Origin: an uncultured Flavobacteriaceae bacterium
GTDB lineage: Bacteria > Bacteroidota > Bacteroidia > Flavobacteriales > Flavobacteriaceae
Assembly (NCBI GenBank): GCA_947488435.1
Contig: CANKZG010000001.1
Location: 2,100,308-2,164,307, forward strand
DNA: 64,000 nt
Reading direction: 5' to 3'
A program made the translations under genes and the position numbers. Every line of letters starts with the position of its first letter. Position 1 is the first letter of the stretch. This document shows positions 27,383 to 35,087 of this stretch, piece after piece. The notes beneath the pieces were generated by a model, which saw nothing but the letters and a program-made list of their open reading frames with translations, was not told the DNA's origin and ran no database searches.

Positions 27383-27417
27383 TAACCCAATAAAATTAAA
27401 TTTCATTGAGTTATCAC
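27373..27417 (-). terminator. Terminator of the P-II/ammonium channel/porin operon
   Basis: GTGATAAC (27379-27386) pairs with GTTATCAC (27410-27417), extended by CAAT/ATTG after one mismatch. On the reverse strand six T follow. It lies 31 bases after the porin stop and overlaps the stop codon of the convergent DUF1684 gene. Confidence 0.7.
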
Positions 27418-27448
27418 CTAACTTAGATAAACAAAAACATATATTGTA

Positions 27449-28495
27449 TTAGAATTGATAAATAGCAGCTAGTACAAAAGAAGAAAGACTGGAAATTGGC
27501 TCCCCGTCAGAGTCCAAAAAAGCATCCTCATCAGCGCTATCTAAACGCAATTCAGGCTTAATAATTAAGTCTCCAATCGTTGCGCTTCCTGTTAGCGTAA
27601 CTGCAAAAACGTCTTCCGCGGCACCTCCGATTGCACCTAAATTAGTTTCGGTAAAATATTCCCCTCTCAAACCAATGGTGAAATTTTCGGATGTCTTCAA
27701 TTGTGGATACAATGCTACTCCAGCAAAATCAACATCATCATCGCTATTATCAAAAAAAGCAGCATTAATGCCCAAGAAAAAATCTTCAGTAACATTAAAT
27801 CCTCCCGTGTAGTCCAATTCAAATCCACCAGAACTGTATAAGAAATTTACAAATTGATCATAAAATCCAACCTGAGCTCCAACAGCATATTCTCCTGTAG
27901 GGTTAAACTCTGTTGCATCGGTTGGGTTCATTACCGCTAACATTAAACTCCAATCTTCTGATAAGGTAAAATCAGCTTTTAAACCGGTATGAGAAAAAGG
28001 ACCAAAAGAAAACAAATAAGAGGTGCTATAATTGAAATTTCCTACTGGCGAGATTACTTCATAACCCAAAAAGGTGTTGAAATTTCCAAAAGTAAGCTTT
28101 ACACTTTCACTTACATTCCAATAAACGTATAACTGATTTACAATACTTGAATTTCCACCTGGACGTAAAAAAGGAGATAGAAAAGTTGCATCTTCTCCTC
28201 TTGGACCAAATACTAAATCCGCAACAAATCCTACCTTCTCTCCTTCGTAAGCCCCAATTAAATTTGCAAAACCTAAGGCAAAACCATTCAGATTGGCAAA
28301 AGAAGTCCCTGGTGCAATAGCGGCTTCATCATTCGGAGCATTGATATTCGTTCTATAATAAGCGTCTACCGAACCTGTAAAACTGAATTTTTTCTTTTCT
28401 TCTGTTTCCTCTTGGGCAATAGCTATTGCTGAAAAGCCTAGAAATACTAATAAAAATAATTTTTTTATGTAATTTGTGACTGTAATCGTTTTCAT
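27449..28495 (-). CDS. Outer-membrane beta-barrel porin (OmpL-like, bbp2 type)
   Basis: A signal peptide (cleavage near AIAIAQ, residue 28) is followed by alternating beta-strand sequence with aromatic girdles and a C-terminal ...FVLAAIYQF, ending in Phe as outer-membrane barrels do. Segments such as KFSFTGSVDAYYRTNINAP and VSPVGNFNYSTSYLFSFGPFSHTG match the putative porin bbp2 family. It is third in the run after glnK-like and amt. A role in letting ammonium or small nitrogen compounds through the outer membrane is inferred from that position. Confidence 0.87.
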   Translation of the reverse strand: MKTITVTNYIKKLFLLVFLGFSAIAIAQEETEEKKKFSFTGSVDAYYRTNINAPNDEAAIAPGTSFANLNGFALGFANLIGAYEGEKVGFVADLVFGPRGEDATFLSPFLRPGGNSSIVNQLYVYWNVSESVKLTFGNFNTFLGYEVISPVGNFNYSTSYLFSFGPFSHTGLKADFTLSEDWSLMLAVMNPTDATEFNPTGEYAVGAQVGFYDQFVNFLYSSGGFELDYTGGFNVTEDFFLGINAAFFDNSDDDVDFAGVALYPQLKTSENFTIGLRGEYFTETNLGAIGGAAEDVFAVTLTGSATIGDLIIKPELRLDSADEDAFLDSDGEPISSLSSFVLAAIYQF

Positions 28496-28573
28496 ATTTC
28501 AATGATTTAATTATCCCGTACAGGGATGTTTAATTGTTAAGATTAAATTGAGTTTAGTTATGAAAGGGTTACT

Positions 28574-28601
28574 AACGGAGCGTTCTGCCAAACGCTCCGT
28601 T
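28574..28601. terminator. Stem-loop between amt and the porin gene
   Basis: Perfect 11-bp arms AACGGAGCGTT / AACGCTCCGTT with a six-base loop. The reverse strand lacks a T run after it (TAGTAACCC), so it is more likely a partial terminator or a stabilising stem lowering porin relative to amt. The forward side has GCTTTTTA, weak support for a forward terminator, but no forward gene ends here. Confidence 0.55.
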
Positions 28602-28622
28602 GCTTTTTATCCCTAATTTTAA

Positions 28623-29882
28623 TTAATGCTGATTTAAACGAAAATCTGGATAAGCATCCATACCATGTTCATGAATGTCCAAACCTTCCAGTTCTTCTTC
28701 CTTGCTTACACGAATTCCTGAAATTTTCTTAATGGTAAAAATAATGATAAAAGCAGACAGGCAGCACATTACAGCTGTTGCACCTACTCCCGTAAGTTGA
28801 TATAAGAATTGATCTCCTCCTGCTTTGGTTCCAAAAATACCTACTGCGAGCGTTCCCCAAATGCCACAAATCAAATGTACAGCGATAGCACCAACTGGAT
28901 CGTCAAGTTTTATTTTATCAATAAGCGCTACTCCTAAAACAATAATAATACCTGCTAAAAATCCTATTATTACTGCTTCATTTGGAGACATTAAATCGGC
29001 TCCTGCGGTAATACCTACCAGTCCCCCTAAAATACCATTTAAGAACATGGTAAGATCAAAATTCTTATAGAGTATCGTCGAGAATAGAAAAGCACCAACA
29101 CCCCCAGCAGCAGCAGCCAAACAGGTAGTTACAAGTACCAATGAAGTTCCTTCAGGATCACCTGAGAGAACAGACCCACCATTAAATCCAAACCATCCTA
29201 ACCAAAGAATAAGTACGCCTCCGGCGGCTAATGGAATGTTGTGCCCTGGAATCGCTTTGGGTTTCCCATCTTCTCCAAATTTTCCTATTCTAGATCCTAA
29301 AAGATATACTGCTACAAGTGCTGCCCAACCGCCAACAGAATGTACAAGTGTAGAACCTGCAAAGTCGTGGAAACCTGCATCATCACCACCGAGAGTAGAT
29401 AAGAATCCACCTCCCCATTGCCATGAGCCAACAATTGGATAAATAAGTCCAACATAAAGAATCGTAAAAATCATGAAAGGAATAAGCTTAATACGTTCAG
29501 CGACAGCTCCAGAAACTATCGTAGCGGCTGTTGCGGCAAACATACCTTGAAAAAGAAAATCTGTCCACCAAGTATAGCCCCCATCTGCGTAGTCAGGAGT
29601 CATACCATTTTCAGGTGCAGCGATACCAAACCCTGCAAAGCCAAGATAGCCGTTTCCTCCAATGATATTGAAATCTCCAGGGTACATTAAATTAAATCCT
29701 CCGATATAGTATAAAAGAAGCCCTACACATATAATAAAGACATTTTTAAATAAAATATTGATAGTGTTTTTTTGTCGAGTTAATCCGATCTCTAAAAAAG
29801 AGAAGCCCATATGCATAAAGAATACTAAGGCGGTGCAAACCATCATCCATACGTTGTTTGCTGTAAATAATCCTGCGTCCAT
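28623..29882 (-). CDS. amt: Ammonium transporter, Amt/Rh family
   Basis: An eleven-segment ammonium channel of 419 residues in the inner membrane. Landmarks are FMHMGFSFLEIGLTRQKN, TIVSGAVAERIKL, FAGSTLVHSVGGWAAL with the pore histidine, WLGWFGFNGGS, and AIAVHLICGIWGTLAVGIF with the second pore histidine. The C-terminal tail that contacts P-II proteins is present. It lies 34 bases after the P-II gene and is followed by the porin, forming one operon. ACTAACTAAC precedes the ATG by about 13 bases. Confidence 0.97.
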   Translation of the reverse strand: MDAGLFTANNVWMMVCTALVFFMHMGFSFLEIGLTRQKNTINILFKNVFIICVGLLLYYIGGFNLMYPGDFNIIGGNGYLGFAGFGIAAPENGMTPDYADGGYTWWTDFLFQGMFAATAATIVSGAVAERIKLIPFMIFTILYVGLIYPIVGSWQWGGGFLSTLGGDDAGFHDFAGSTLVHSVGGWAALVAVYLLGSRIGKFGEDGKPKAIPGHNIPLAAGGVLILWLGWFGFNGGSVLSGDPEGTSLVLVTTCLAAAAGGVGAFLFSTILYKNFDLTMFLNGILGGLVGITAGADLMSPNEAVIIGFLAGIIIVLGVALIDKIKLDDPVGAIAVHLICGIWGTLAVGIFGTKAGGDQFLYQLTGVGATAVMCCLSAFIIIFTIKKISGIRVSKEEELEGLDIHEHGMDAYPDFRLNQH

Positions 29883-29916
29883 TTTAAATCTTGTTAGTTA
29901 GTTATAAAATTGTCTT

Positions 29917-30255
29917 TTAGTTGATTCCGGCGTGGCCGTTTTCTTTGGTTCGAATTCGATAAGCATCGATCACCTCGGACACGAAAATTTTTCCATCTCC
30001 CACATTTCCTGTATAAGCAGCCTCTAGAATGGCATTTACTGTTCTTTCTAAAAACTCATCGCTAATTATAATGGATAAGAATCGCCGTTGGATATCGGTA
30101 GTGCTATAGGATATACCTCTATATACATGTCCTTGCTTTTCATTTCCAACTCCGGTTACATCCCAGTAACTGAAGAAGTTAACCTCAATTTCATGAAGTG
30201 CCTTTTTGACATCATCAAATTTTGATTTTCTAATAATTGCCTCAACTTTTTTCAT
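29917..30255 (-). CDS. P-II family nitrogen regulator (GlnK-like)
   Basis: A 112-residue P-II protein. It opens MKKVEAIIRKSKFDDVKKAL and closes with the GNVGDGKIFVSEVIDAYRIRTKE segment (the B-loop GNVGDGKIFV). The T-loop GNEKQGHVYRGISYSTTDIQRRF keeps the tyrosines equivalent to E. coli Tyr46 and Tyr51 as Tyr45 and Tyr50, one residue having been lost before them. P-II proteins bind ATP/ADP and 2-oxoglutarate and block Amt when nitrogen is ample. Two palindromes like the one between the glutamine synthetases lie upstream. Confidence 0.95.
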   Translation of the reverse strand: MKKVEAIIRKSKFDDVKKALHEIEVNFFSYWDVTGVGNEKQGHVYRGISYSTTDIQRRFLSIIISDEFLERTVNAILEAAYTGNVGDGKIFVSEVIDAYRIRTKENGHAGIN

Positions 30256-30278
30256 AATGGTTTTATTAATTACGGCGG

Positions 30279-30286
30279 TAAATATA
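30279..30286 (-). promoter_or_regulatory. -7-like element TATATTTA for the P-II operon
   Basis: One mismatch from TAnnTTTG (final A in place of G), 23 bases before the P-II ATG. The nearest palindrome is centred about 30 bp further upstream. Confidence 0.4.
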
Positions 30287-30302
30287 TGTGAATAAAATTA
30301 AT

Positions 30303-30322
30303 ACCCTATAAATAATAGGGGT
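30303..30322. promoter_or_regulatory. Palindrome ACCC-N12-GGGT, proximal copy upstream of the P-II operon
   Basis: Flanked as TACCC...GGGTA with right arm TAGGGGT, the same total length (20 bp) as the site at 1035-1054. It sits around the -33 zone of the presumed promoter. Confidence 0.55.
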
Positions 30323-30355
30323 ATTGATCATATTTTTACACTTATTTTAATTTAT

Positions 30356-30374
30356 ACCCCATTTTTTTATGGGT
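30356..30374. promoter_or_regulatory. Palindrome ACCC-N11-GGGT, distal copy upstream of the P-II operon
   Basis: ATACCC, an AT-rich core with seven T, then GGGTAT. The core matches the T run of the 1035-1054 site. Its centre is 52-53 bp from that of the proximal copy, about five helical turns, which would put both on the same face of DNA. Confidence 0.55.
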
Positions 30375-30556
30375 ATGTATGTTTTAAGTGTAATTAATTA
30401 AATAATTTATCATTTGTATATAGGGGATCACTTCATCTATAGAAAATTGATAAGCTATCGTATCGATTAAGTATAAGATCATGCTAATGACCCAGATTGA
30501 TTGGAACTGGAGTATAAAAAAGAAAAGTTACTTTAAGAGAAGACTTTAAATTAAAG

Positions 30557-30928
30557 TTATAGGAATTTAGATCCCCAAACGCCTGCAACAACTGCTAGAA
30601 TGCCCGTAATCACGCTTGCAATGAGGTATAGCGAAAAATGAAATAAAGCACCAGATTTTAAAAGGGAGTATTCTTCAAAAGCAAAAGCAGAAAATGTAGT
30701 AAAACCACCACAAAAGCCCGTAACAAGCAGTAGCAGGTGTTGTTTGGAAAGGTAGTCGTTCTTTAAAGAGAGTCCTAAAATGAAACCAATACATAAACAT
30801 CCTACGATATTTACAATAAAGGTGCCTAGATAAAAATTTTGAAAATAAGAGTTGAAAGTTTTGCTAATAATATATCGAAGTACACTTCCCAATCCTCCAC
30901 CAAGAAATACAAGCAAAAATGGTTTCAT
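30557..30928 (-). CDS. crcB: Fluoride efflux channel CrcB/Fluc
   Basis: A 123-residue four-segment membrane protein. Family marks are GGGLGSVLRYIIS at the N-terminus, GTFIVNIVGCLCIGFILG, and TGFCGGFTTFSAFAFEE, the phenylalanine-box and Na-binding region of Fluc channels. It exports fluoride as a dual-topology dimer. It starts 17 bases after a 59-codon membrane-protein gene and is probably cotranscribed with it. No fluoride riboswitch was recognised upstream. Confidence 0.94.
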   Translation of the reverse strand: MKPFLLVFLGGGLGSVLRYIISKTFNSYFQNFYLGTFIVNIVGCLCIGFILGLSLKNDYLSKQHLLLLVTGFCGGFTTFSAFAFEEYSLLKSGALFHFSLYLIASVITGILAVVAGVWGSKFL

Positions 30929-30945
30929 ACCTTAAAGGTATAAAA

Positions 30946-31125
30946 CTAAATTGCTTTTTTGTATTTGGATACCGATAAATCCAATGGATAAATTTTGGTA
31001 ATCATCGGAGTAGGAATACTGCTCGCCGGCTTTTTCGATTTGTTTGATGCTCTATTAACGCTAAAAACTAAAAGAATAGCATTAATGCTCAAAAGGATAA
31101 ATAGTATACCAAAGAAAGTTGTCAT
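30946..31125 (-). CDS. Small one-helix membrane protein, 59 aa
   Basis: An open frame of 59 codons begins MTTFFGILFILLSINAILLV: one membrane segment followed by SVNR and a basic, Ser/Pro-rich tail ending KIYPLDLSVSKYKKAI. An exact reverse -7 element (TACTTTTG, 31165-31172) lies 39 bases upstream, and crcB follows after 17 bases. A related 30-codon frame is at 45659-45751. Function unknown. I believe similar proteins occur in other Flavobacteriaceae, but this was not searched. Confidence 0.7.
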   Translation of the reverse strand: MTTFFGILFILLSINAILLVFSVNRASNKSKKPASSIPTPMITKIYPLDLSVSKYKKAI

Positions 31126-31164
31126 ATTTGGTTGTATGTTATTTAGATGGCTAATATACTAACG

Positions 31165-31172
31165 CAAAAGTA
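31165..31172 (-). promoter_or_regulatory. -7 element TACTTTTG for the 59-aa gene and crcB
   Basis: Exact TAnnTTTG on the reverse strand. Confidence 0.55.
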
Positions 31173-31252
31173 CGTCATTTCTTATACTATACGAGTGAAA
31201 TTTGGATAATGTTGTGAAAGTGATGATTTTTATGGTGAACGTAAATATTCTG

Positions 31253-31441
31253 TTAATTTTTGAGTAAATATTTAATGAAAAAAAGAATTATTATGAAAAT
31301 AATAAAGGTAATTCCAATCCATTTAACACCACTATATGCTTTGGAGTGTAATTTTTTGTCTCTTCGATAGGTGAGGATAATAATCGCTGAAAAAACAACA
31401 ATAAAAAGACCTGCAAAAATCATTTGTCCGGTGCTGAACAT
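31253..31441 (-). CDS. Small membrane protein, 62 aa
   Basis: Two hydrophobic helices (MIFAGLFIVVFSAIIILTY and WIGITFIIFIIILFFIKYLL) are joined by a basic loop RRDKKLHSKAYSGVK and end LLKN. No family name is known to me. A perfect reverse -7 element at 31458-31465 supports expression. It is divergent from the MazG-like gene with 42 bases between start codons. Confidence 0.7.
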   Translation of the reverse strand: MFSTGQMIFAGLFIVVFSAIIILTYRRDKKLHSKAYSGVKWIGITFIIFIIILFFIKYLLKN

Positions 31442-31457
31442 ATTTTATACTTTTACG

Positions 31458-31465
31458 CAAAACTA
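31458..31465 (-). promoter_or_regulatory. -7 element TAGTTTTG for the 62-aa membrane protein
   Basis: Exact TAnnTTTG on the reverse strand, 16 bases before the ATG at 31441. Confidence 0.5.
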
Positions 31466-31483
31466 ATCTAAAAAATACCAATT

Positions 31484-31867
31484 ATGAAAAATAAACTTCA
31501 TGCCGTTGAAACCTTCCATAAATCCTTTGGGCTAGGAGTATCTGAAGAAATGAAAGCAAATTTAGGCGCTAAAAAAAATCTATTGCGCTTCAATTTAATG
31601 GATGAAGAAAATAAAGAGTATCTGGAAGCAGCAGAGGCTAATGATATGATAGAAGTGGCCGATGCTCTAGGTGATATGCTCTACATTTTATGTGGAACGA
31701 TACTAGAACATGGCATGCAGTATAAAATAGAGGAGGTTTTTAATGAAATACAGCGCAGTAATATGAGTAAATTAGGAAAGGATGGAAAACCCATTTACAG
31801 AGAAGATGGAAAAGTACTAAAAGGGCCGAACTATTTTAAACCTAATATAGCGGCCATTCTAAAGTAA
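31484..31867 (+). CDS. MazG/HisE-like nucleotide pyrophosphohydrolase
   Basis: A 127-residue all-alpha NTP-PPase of the PRA-PH/MazG superfamily. The metal-binding acidic helices appear as LMDEENKEYLEAAEANDMIEVADALGDMLYILCGT, with EExxE and ExxD patterns. The C-terminal part (SNMSKLGKDGKPIYREDGKVLKGPNYFKP) matches phage-like and Bacteroidetes members that hydrolyse nucleoside triphosphates to monophosphates. The substrate is not known. It shares a bidirectional terminator with ilvE. Confidence 0.85.
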   Translation: MKNKLHAVETFHKSFGLGVSEEMKANLGAKKNLLRFNLMDEENKEYLEAAEANDMIEVADALGDMLYILCGTILEHGMQYKIEEVFNEIQRSNMSKLGKDGKPIYREDGKVLKGPNYFKPNIAAILK

Positions 31868-31868
31868 T

Positions 31869-31901
31869 AAAAAAAGGCATCCATATTGGATGCCTTTTTA
31901 A
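31869..31901. terminator. Bidirectional terminator between the MazG-like gene and ilvE
   Basis: 13-bp perfect arms AAAAAGGCATCCA / TGGATGCCTTTTT with a three-base loop. T runs follow on both strands, between two convergent stop codons. Confidence 0.9.
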
Positions 31902-31918
31902 TGTTATTTAATATGGAA

Positions 31919-32989
31919 TTACACTCCATAACGCCATCCATAACGATCTTCGGCGGCGTTGTATTGAATGTCAGTTAATTGCTTTTTTAAACGACTGGCA
32001 TATGATGATTCCAATTTAGGTAGCTCATATTTTTCACCTTTATAACCGAAACCAGAAATTGGACTTATTACAGCCGCCGTTCCACTGCCAAACATTTCCT
32101 TTAAAGCTCCAGTTCGTTGAGCATCTATAAGTTCAGCAACCTTAACGGGACGTTCCACTACTGTAATACCCTGATCTTTAGCTAAGGTTATAACACTTTT
32201 TCTAGTGACTCCATCCAATATGCGATCTCCGGTAGGAGAAGTATATAAGGTATCATCAATCCGAACAAATACGTTCATAGTTCCAGCTTCTTCAATATAT
32301 TCATGAGTGTTTGCATCTGTCCAAACAACTTGTTGGAAACCTTCTTTTTGCGCCAATTGTGTAGGATAAAACTGCCCTGCATAATTTCCTGCTGCCTTCG
32401 CAAAACCAAAACCGCCATCGGCAGCTCTGCTATATTTCTCAGCAATTTTTACACGCACTTCTCCGCCATAATATGCTTGCGCTGGGGAACAAATAATCAT
32501 AAATTTATATTCCGTTGCAGGAGATGCAATAATACCCGCTTGAGAAGCAATAACAAAAGGTCTTAGGTATAAGGAATTTCCTAAGCCAGGTTTAATCCAT
32601 GCATCTTCCAATTGCAATAAAGTTTTTAAACCTTCAAAAAAATAGCCTTCAGGAACTTCAGGCATTGCCATCCGAACACAAGAAGTATTTAGCCGTTTAA
32701 AGTTATCTTCAGGTCTAAATAACCATACTTTATCCTGATCATCCTTATAGGCTTTCATTCCCTCAAAAATAGCTTGCCCGTAATGAAAAACACGTGCTGA
32801 AGGTTCTAAAGTAATGGGTTGATAGGGAATAATTTTTGGAGTTTCCCATACCCCATTCCTAAAATCACAAACCATCATGTGATCTGTAAAAACATCTCCA
32901 AAAGAGAGGTTATCGAAATCTACCTGATTTATTTTCGATTTTTTTGCTTGTTCAACTTCAATTTTATGTATTGTTGTTTCCATTACCAT
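31919..32989 (-). CDS. ilvE: Branched-chain amino acid aminotransferase
   Basis: A class IV PLP aminotransferase (BCAT group II, 356 residues) that interconverts Leu, Ile and Val with their keto acids. FHYGQAIFEGMKAY binds substrate; the PLP lysine is Lys198 in GFGFAKAAGNYAG; EYIEEAGTMNVFV and ILDGVTRKSVI are further family motifs. In-frame ATGs lie at 32989 and 32983. A reverse -7 element TAATTTTG at 33006-33013 leaves a leader of only some ten bases before the first. Confidence 0.96.
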   Translation of the reverse strand: MVMETTIHKIEVEQAKKSKINQVDFDNLSFGDVFTDHMMVCDFRNGVWETPKIIPYQPITLEPSARVFHYGQAIFEGMKAYKDDQDKVWLFRPEDNFKRLNTSCVRMAMPEVPEGYFFEGLKTLLQLEDAWIKPGLGNSLYLRPFVIASQAGIIASPATEYKFMIICSPAQAYYGGEVRVKIAEKYSRAADGGFGFAKAAGNYAGQFYPTQLAQKEGFQQVVWTDANTHEYIEEAGTMNVFVRIDDTLYTSPTGDRILDGVTRKSVITLAKDQGITVVERPVKVAELIDAQRTGALKEMFGSGTAAVISPISGFGYKGEKYELPKLESSYASRLKKQLTDIQYNAAEDRYGWRYGV

Positions 32990-33005
32990 GTCCGCTTTAG
33001 TGAAA

Positions 33006-33013
33006 CAAAATTA
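33006..33013 (-). promoter_or_regulatory. -7 element TAATTTTG for ilvE
   Basis: Exact TAnnTTTG on the reverse strand, 16 bases before the ATG at 32989. Confidence 0.55.
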
Positions 33014-33192
33014 AATAAATTCGTATTGTATAAGTTTCTTTTTTCATTTAAAAATAATCAGATTTGCGAATGATTTGTGATTTTTATCATATCTGAAAGG
33101 ATTTAACATTTTATCCATACAATTTTGCAGTAGGATCTCTTTTTGATTACCATAAAACGACTAAATATCACGCAAAAAAGCAGGTGTTCGTC

Positions 33193-33855
33193 ATGAAACG
33201 AAAAATAATAACAACTTCCGACGGTTCTAAAACCATTCAAATTTTAGATTGGGATGAACAATATCATTCTAAACATGGAGCCGTGCAGGAAGCATATCAT
33301 GTGTTTATTAAGCACGGCTTAAATTGTTTCCATAATACTCAAGTTTCAATTTTGGAAATAGGTTTTGGTACCGGGTTAAATGCGTTAATTACCTGGATTG
33401 AAGCTGAAAACCTAACCTTAAAAATAAAGTATACCGGAGTAGAAGCATATCCTGTAAATGAAGAAGAGTTAAAAGCTCTAGATTATTGTGAAATCCTAAA
33501 TGCGGGGATTTACAAAAATGGATTCGAAAAAATGCACCAGAGTACTTGGAATCAGGCCATTCCAATCGCTACTAATTTCATTTTAGAAAAGCAACAAAAG
33601 GATTTTGAAACAATTGATGATGAAAATAAATATAATCTTATATATTTCGATGCTTTTGGAGCAAGGGTACAACCCCATTTGTGGACGACGGAAATGTTTG
33701 CAAAAATGTTTAAGGCATTAAAGGCTTCGGGTATTTTGGTAACCTATGCAGCAAAGGGAAGTGTGCGCAGAGCAATGGAAGCAGTAGGTTTTGTTGTAGA
33801 ACGTTTGCCTGGCCCACCTGGAAAGCGAGAAATGCTCCGAGCAAGTAAACCCTAA
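33193..33855 (+). CDS. mnmD: tRNA (mnm5s2U34) methyltransferase MnmD
   Basis: MnmD methylates the aminomethyl group of wobble uridine in tRNA. The SAM-binding loop is LEIGFGTGLNAL, and the family's DAFGARVQPHLWTTEMFAKMF and GPPGKREMLRA close are present. It is a stand-alone MnmD without the FAD oxidase half (MnmC), as in many Bacteroidetes. A GTG three codons upstream is in frame, but the ATG at 33193 (MKRKIITTSDG) is preferred. Confidence 0.93.
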   Translation: MKRKIITTSDGSKTIQILDWDEQYHSKHGAVQEAYHVFIKHGLNCFHNTQVSILEIGFGTGLNALITWIEAENLTLKIKYTGVEAYPVNEEELKALDYCEILNAGIYKNGFEKMHQSTWNQAIPIATNFILEKQQKDFETIDDENKYNLIYFDAFGARVQPHLWTTEMFAKMFKALKASGILVTYAAKGSVRRAMEAVGFVVERLPGPPGKREMLRASKP

Positions 33856-33990
33856 AAGCTGTGCTCGACAAAAGTTAAAATGGAAGATGTGCATACTACA
33901 GTTTTAAAAGGCTTAAACAATACTGTTAAAGCTAACCTAAAGCTTTGGTTGTCAGTAGTAAAATAAGGACTTTTGTATAAAATTTAGGTA

Positions 33991-34950
33991 ATGAAAGTAT
34001 TAATAACAGGAGCAACTGGACTCATTGGAAAAGAGCTTACCTCACTTTTTTTATCTAAAAATATCCCGGTAAATTTTTTAACTACACGAAAACAAAAATT
34101 AGTTGATACCCCCTCCTTGAAAGGGTTTTATTGGAACCCGGGCAGTGGTGAAATAAATTTGAACTGCTTTAATGATGTAACAGCGATTATAAATTTAGCA
34201 GGAGCATCTATCGCGAAACGCTGGACGGTAGCATATAAAAAAGAAATAATTCAGAGTCGTATCTCCAGTTTGGAAACACTTTATAAAGGCTTGAAGCAAG
34301 TTGATGCAGCTAAAATCACTTCATTTGTTTCAGCTTCTGCGATAGGAATTTATCCACATTCGTTAACCGAATATTATCATGAAGAAACGCCGCAAATTGC
34401 CACGGACTTCTTAGGAGACGTTACTGCAACTTGGGAAACGCAAATAGATCTTTTTAATGATTTTAATTTCAACATCGCAAAAATTAGAGTGGGTATTGTT
34501 TTGTCGTCCGAAGGTGGAGCTTTAGTAGAAATGGCAAAGCCTATTAAAAATTATGTAGGTGCAGTAATAGGAACAGGAGAACAATGGCAATCTTGGATAC
34601 ATGTGCATGACATTGCGGCCTTGTTTAAATTTGTGGTAGATCATAATTTAGAAGGAACGTATAATGCTGTAGCGCCAAATCCAATTACACATAAAAAACT
34701 GATCAAAGAAATAGCCAAGTTATTAAAAAGACCATTGCTGCTGCCTAATATTCCTAAGATTATGCTGCAACTTGTTTTAGGAGAAATGTCATATCTCTTG
34801 TTTGGAAGCCAACGCGTGAGTTGTAGAAAAATTGAAAAAGCAGGTTTTATTTTTAAATATACTAATGTCAATCACGCTTTAGAAAACATATATTTAAAAG
34901 AACCTAATACTACCTTATCAAAGCATTCATTTACCAAAGAGTATAGTTAA
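33991..34950 (+). CDS. TIGR01777-type NAD(P)-binding epimerase-like protein
   Basis: A short-chain dehydrogenase-like protein with dinucleotide loop VLITGATGLIGKEL (residues 3-16). It has the TIGR01777/YfcH signature features YWNPGSGEINL, INLAGASIAKRWT, SRISSLETLY and a C-terminal DUF1731-like region (LLLPNIPKIMLQLVLGEMS, SQRVSCRKIEKAGFIFKY). Reaction and substrate are not established for the family. Read in the same direction as mnmD, 135 bases after it. Confidence 0.88.
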   Translation: MKVLITGATGLIGKELTSLFLSKNIPVNFLTTRKQKLVDTPSLKGFYWNPGSGEINLNCFNDVTAIINLAGASIAKRWTVAYKKEIIQSRISSLETLYKGLKQVDAAKITSFVSASAIGIYPHSLTEYYHEETPQIATDFLGDVTATWETQIDLFNDFNFNIAKIRVGIVLSSEGGALVEMAKPIKNYVGAVIGTGEQWQSWIHVHDIAALFKFVVDHNLEGTYNAVAPNPITHKKLIKEIAKLLKRPLLLPNIPKIMLQLVLGEMSYLLFGSQRVSCRKIEKAGFIFKYTNVNHALENIYLKEPNTTLSKHSFTKEYS

Positions 34951-35047
34951 AGATTTTTGAAAAGCAAAGTGCCAGAAACCGCGATCTACTACAGATGTTT
35001 TTTTACGATATAGATGTGACATTTTGACATTTTTAAAGAATTGGCAG

Positions 35048-35055
35048 TACTTTTG
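35048..35055 (+). promoter_or_regulatory. -7 element TACTTTTG for grpE-dnaJ
   Basis: Exact TAnnTTTG, 32 bases before the grpE ATG. Confidence 0.6.
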
Positions 35056-35087
35056 CCATTTGAAAATAGCCTTAAAAAGTAGATTAC

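Larger units (their letters stand above)
30256..30556. other. Intergenic region upstream of the P-II operon
   Basis: About 300 bases without a gene. It contains a -7-like element TATATTTA on the reverse strand at 30279-30286 and two palindromes at 30303-30322 and 30356-30374. Nothing else was recognised between 30380 and the crcB stop. Confidence 0.6.

Noticed and set aside
31126-31252. Fluoride riboswitch upstream of the crcB unit
   Set aside because: The conserved riboswitch core was not found in this region.
33880-33966. 28-codon frame between mnmD and the epimerase gene
   Set aside because: No promoter element or other support; probably chance in AT-rich DNA.
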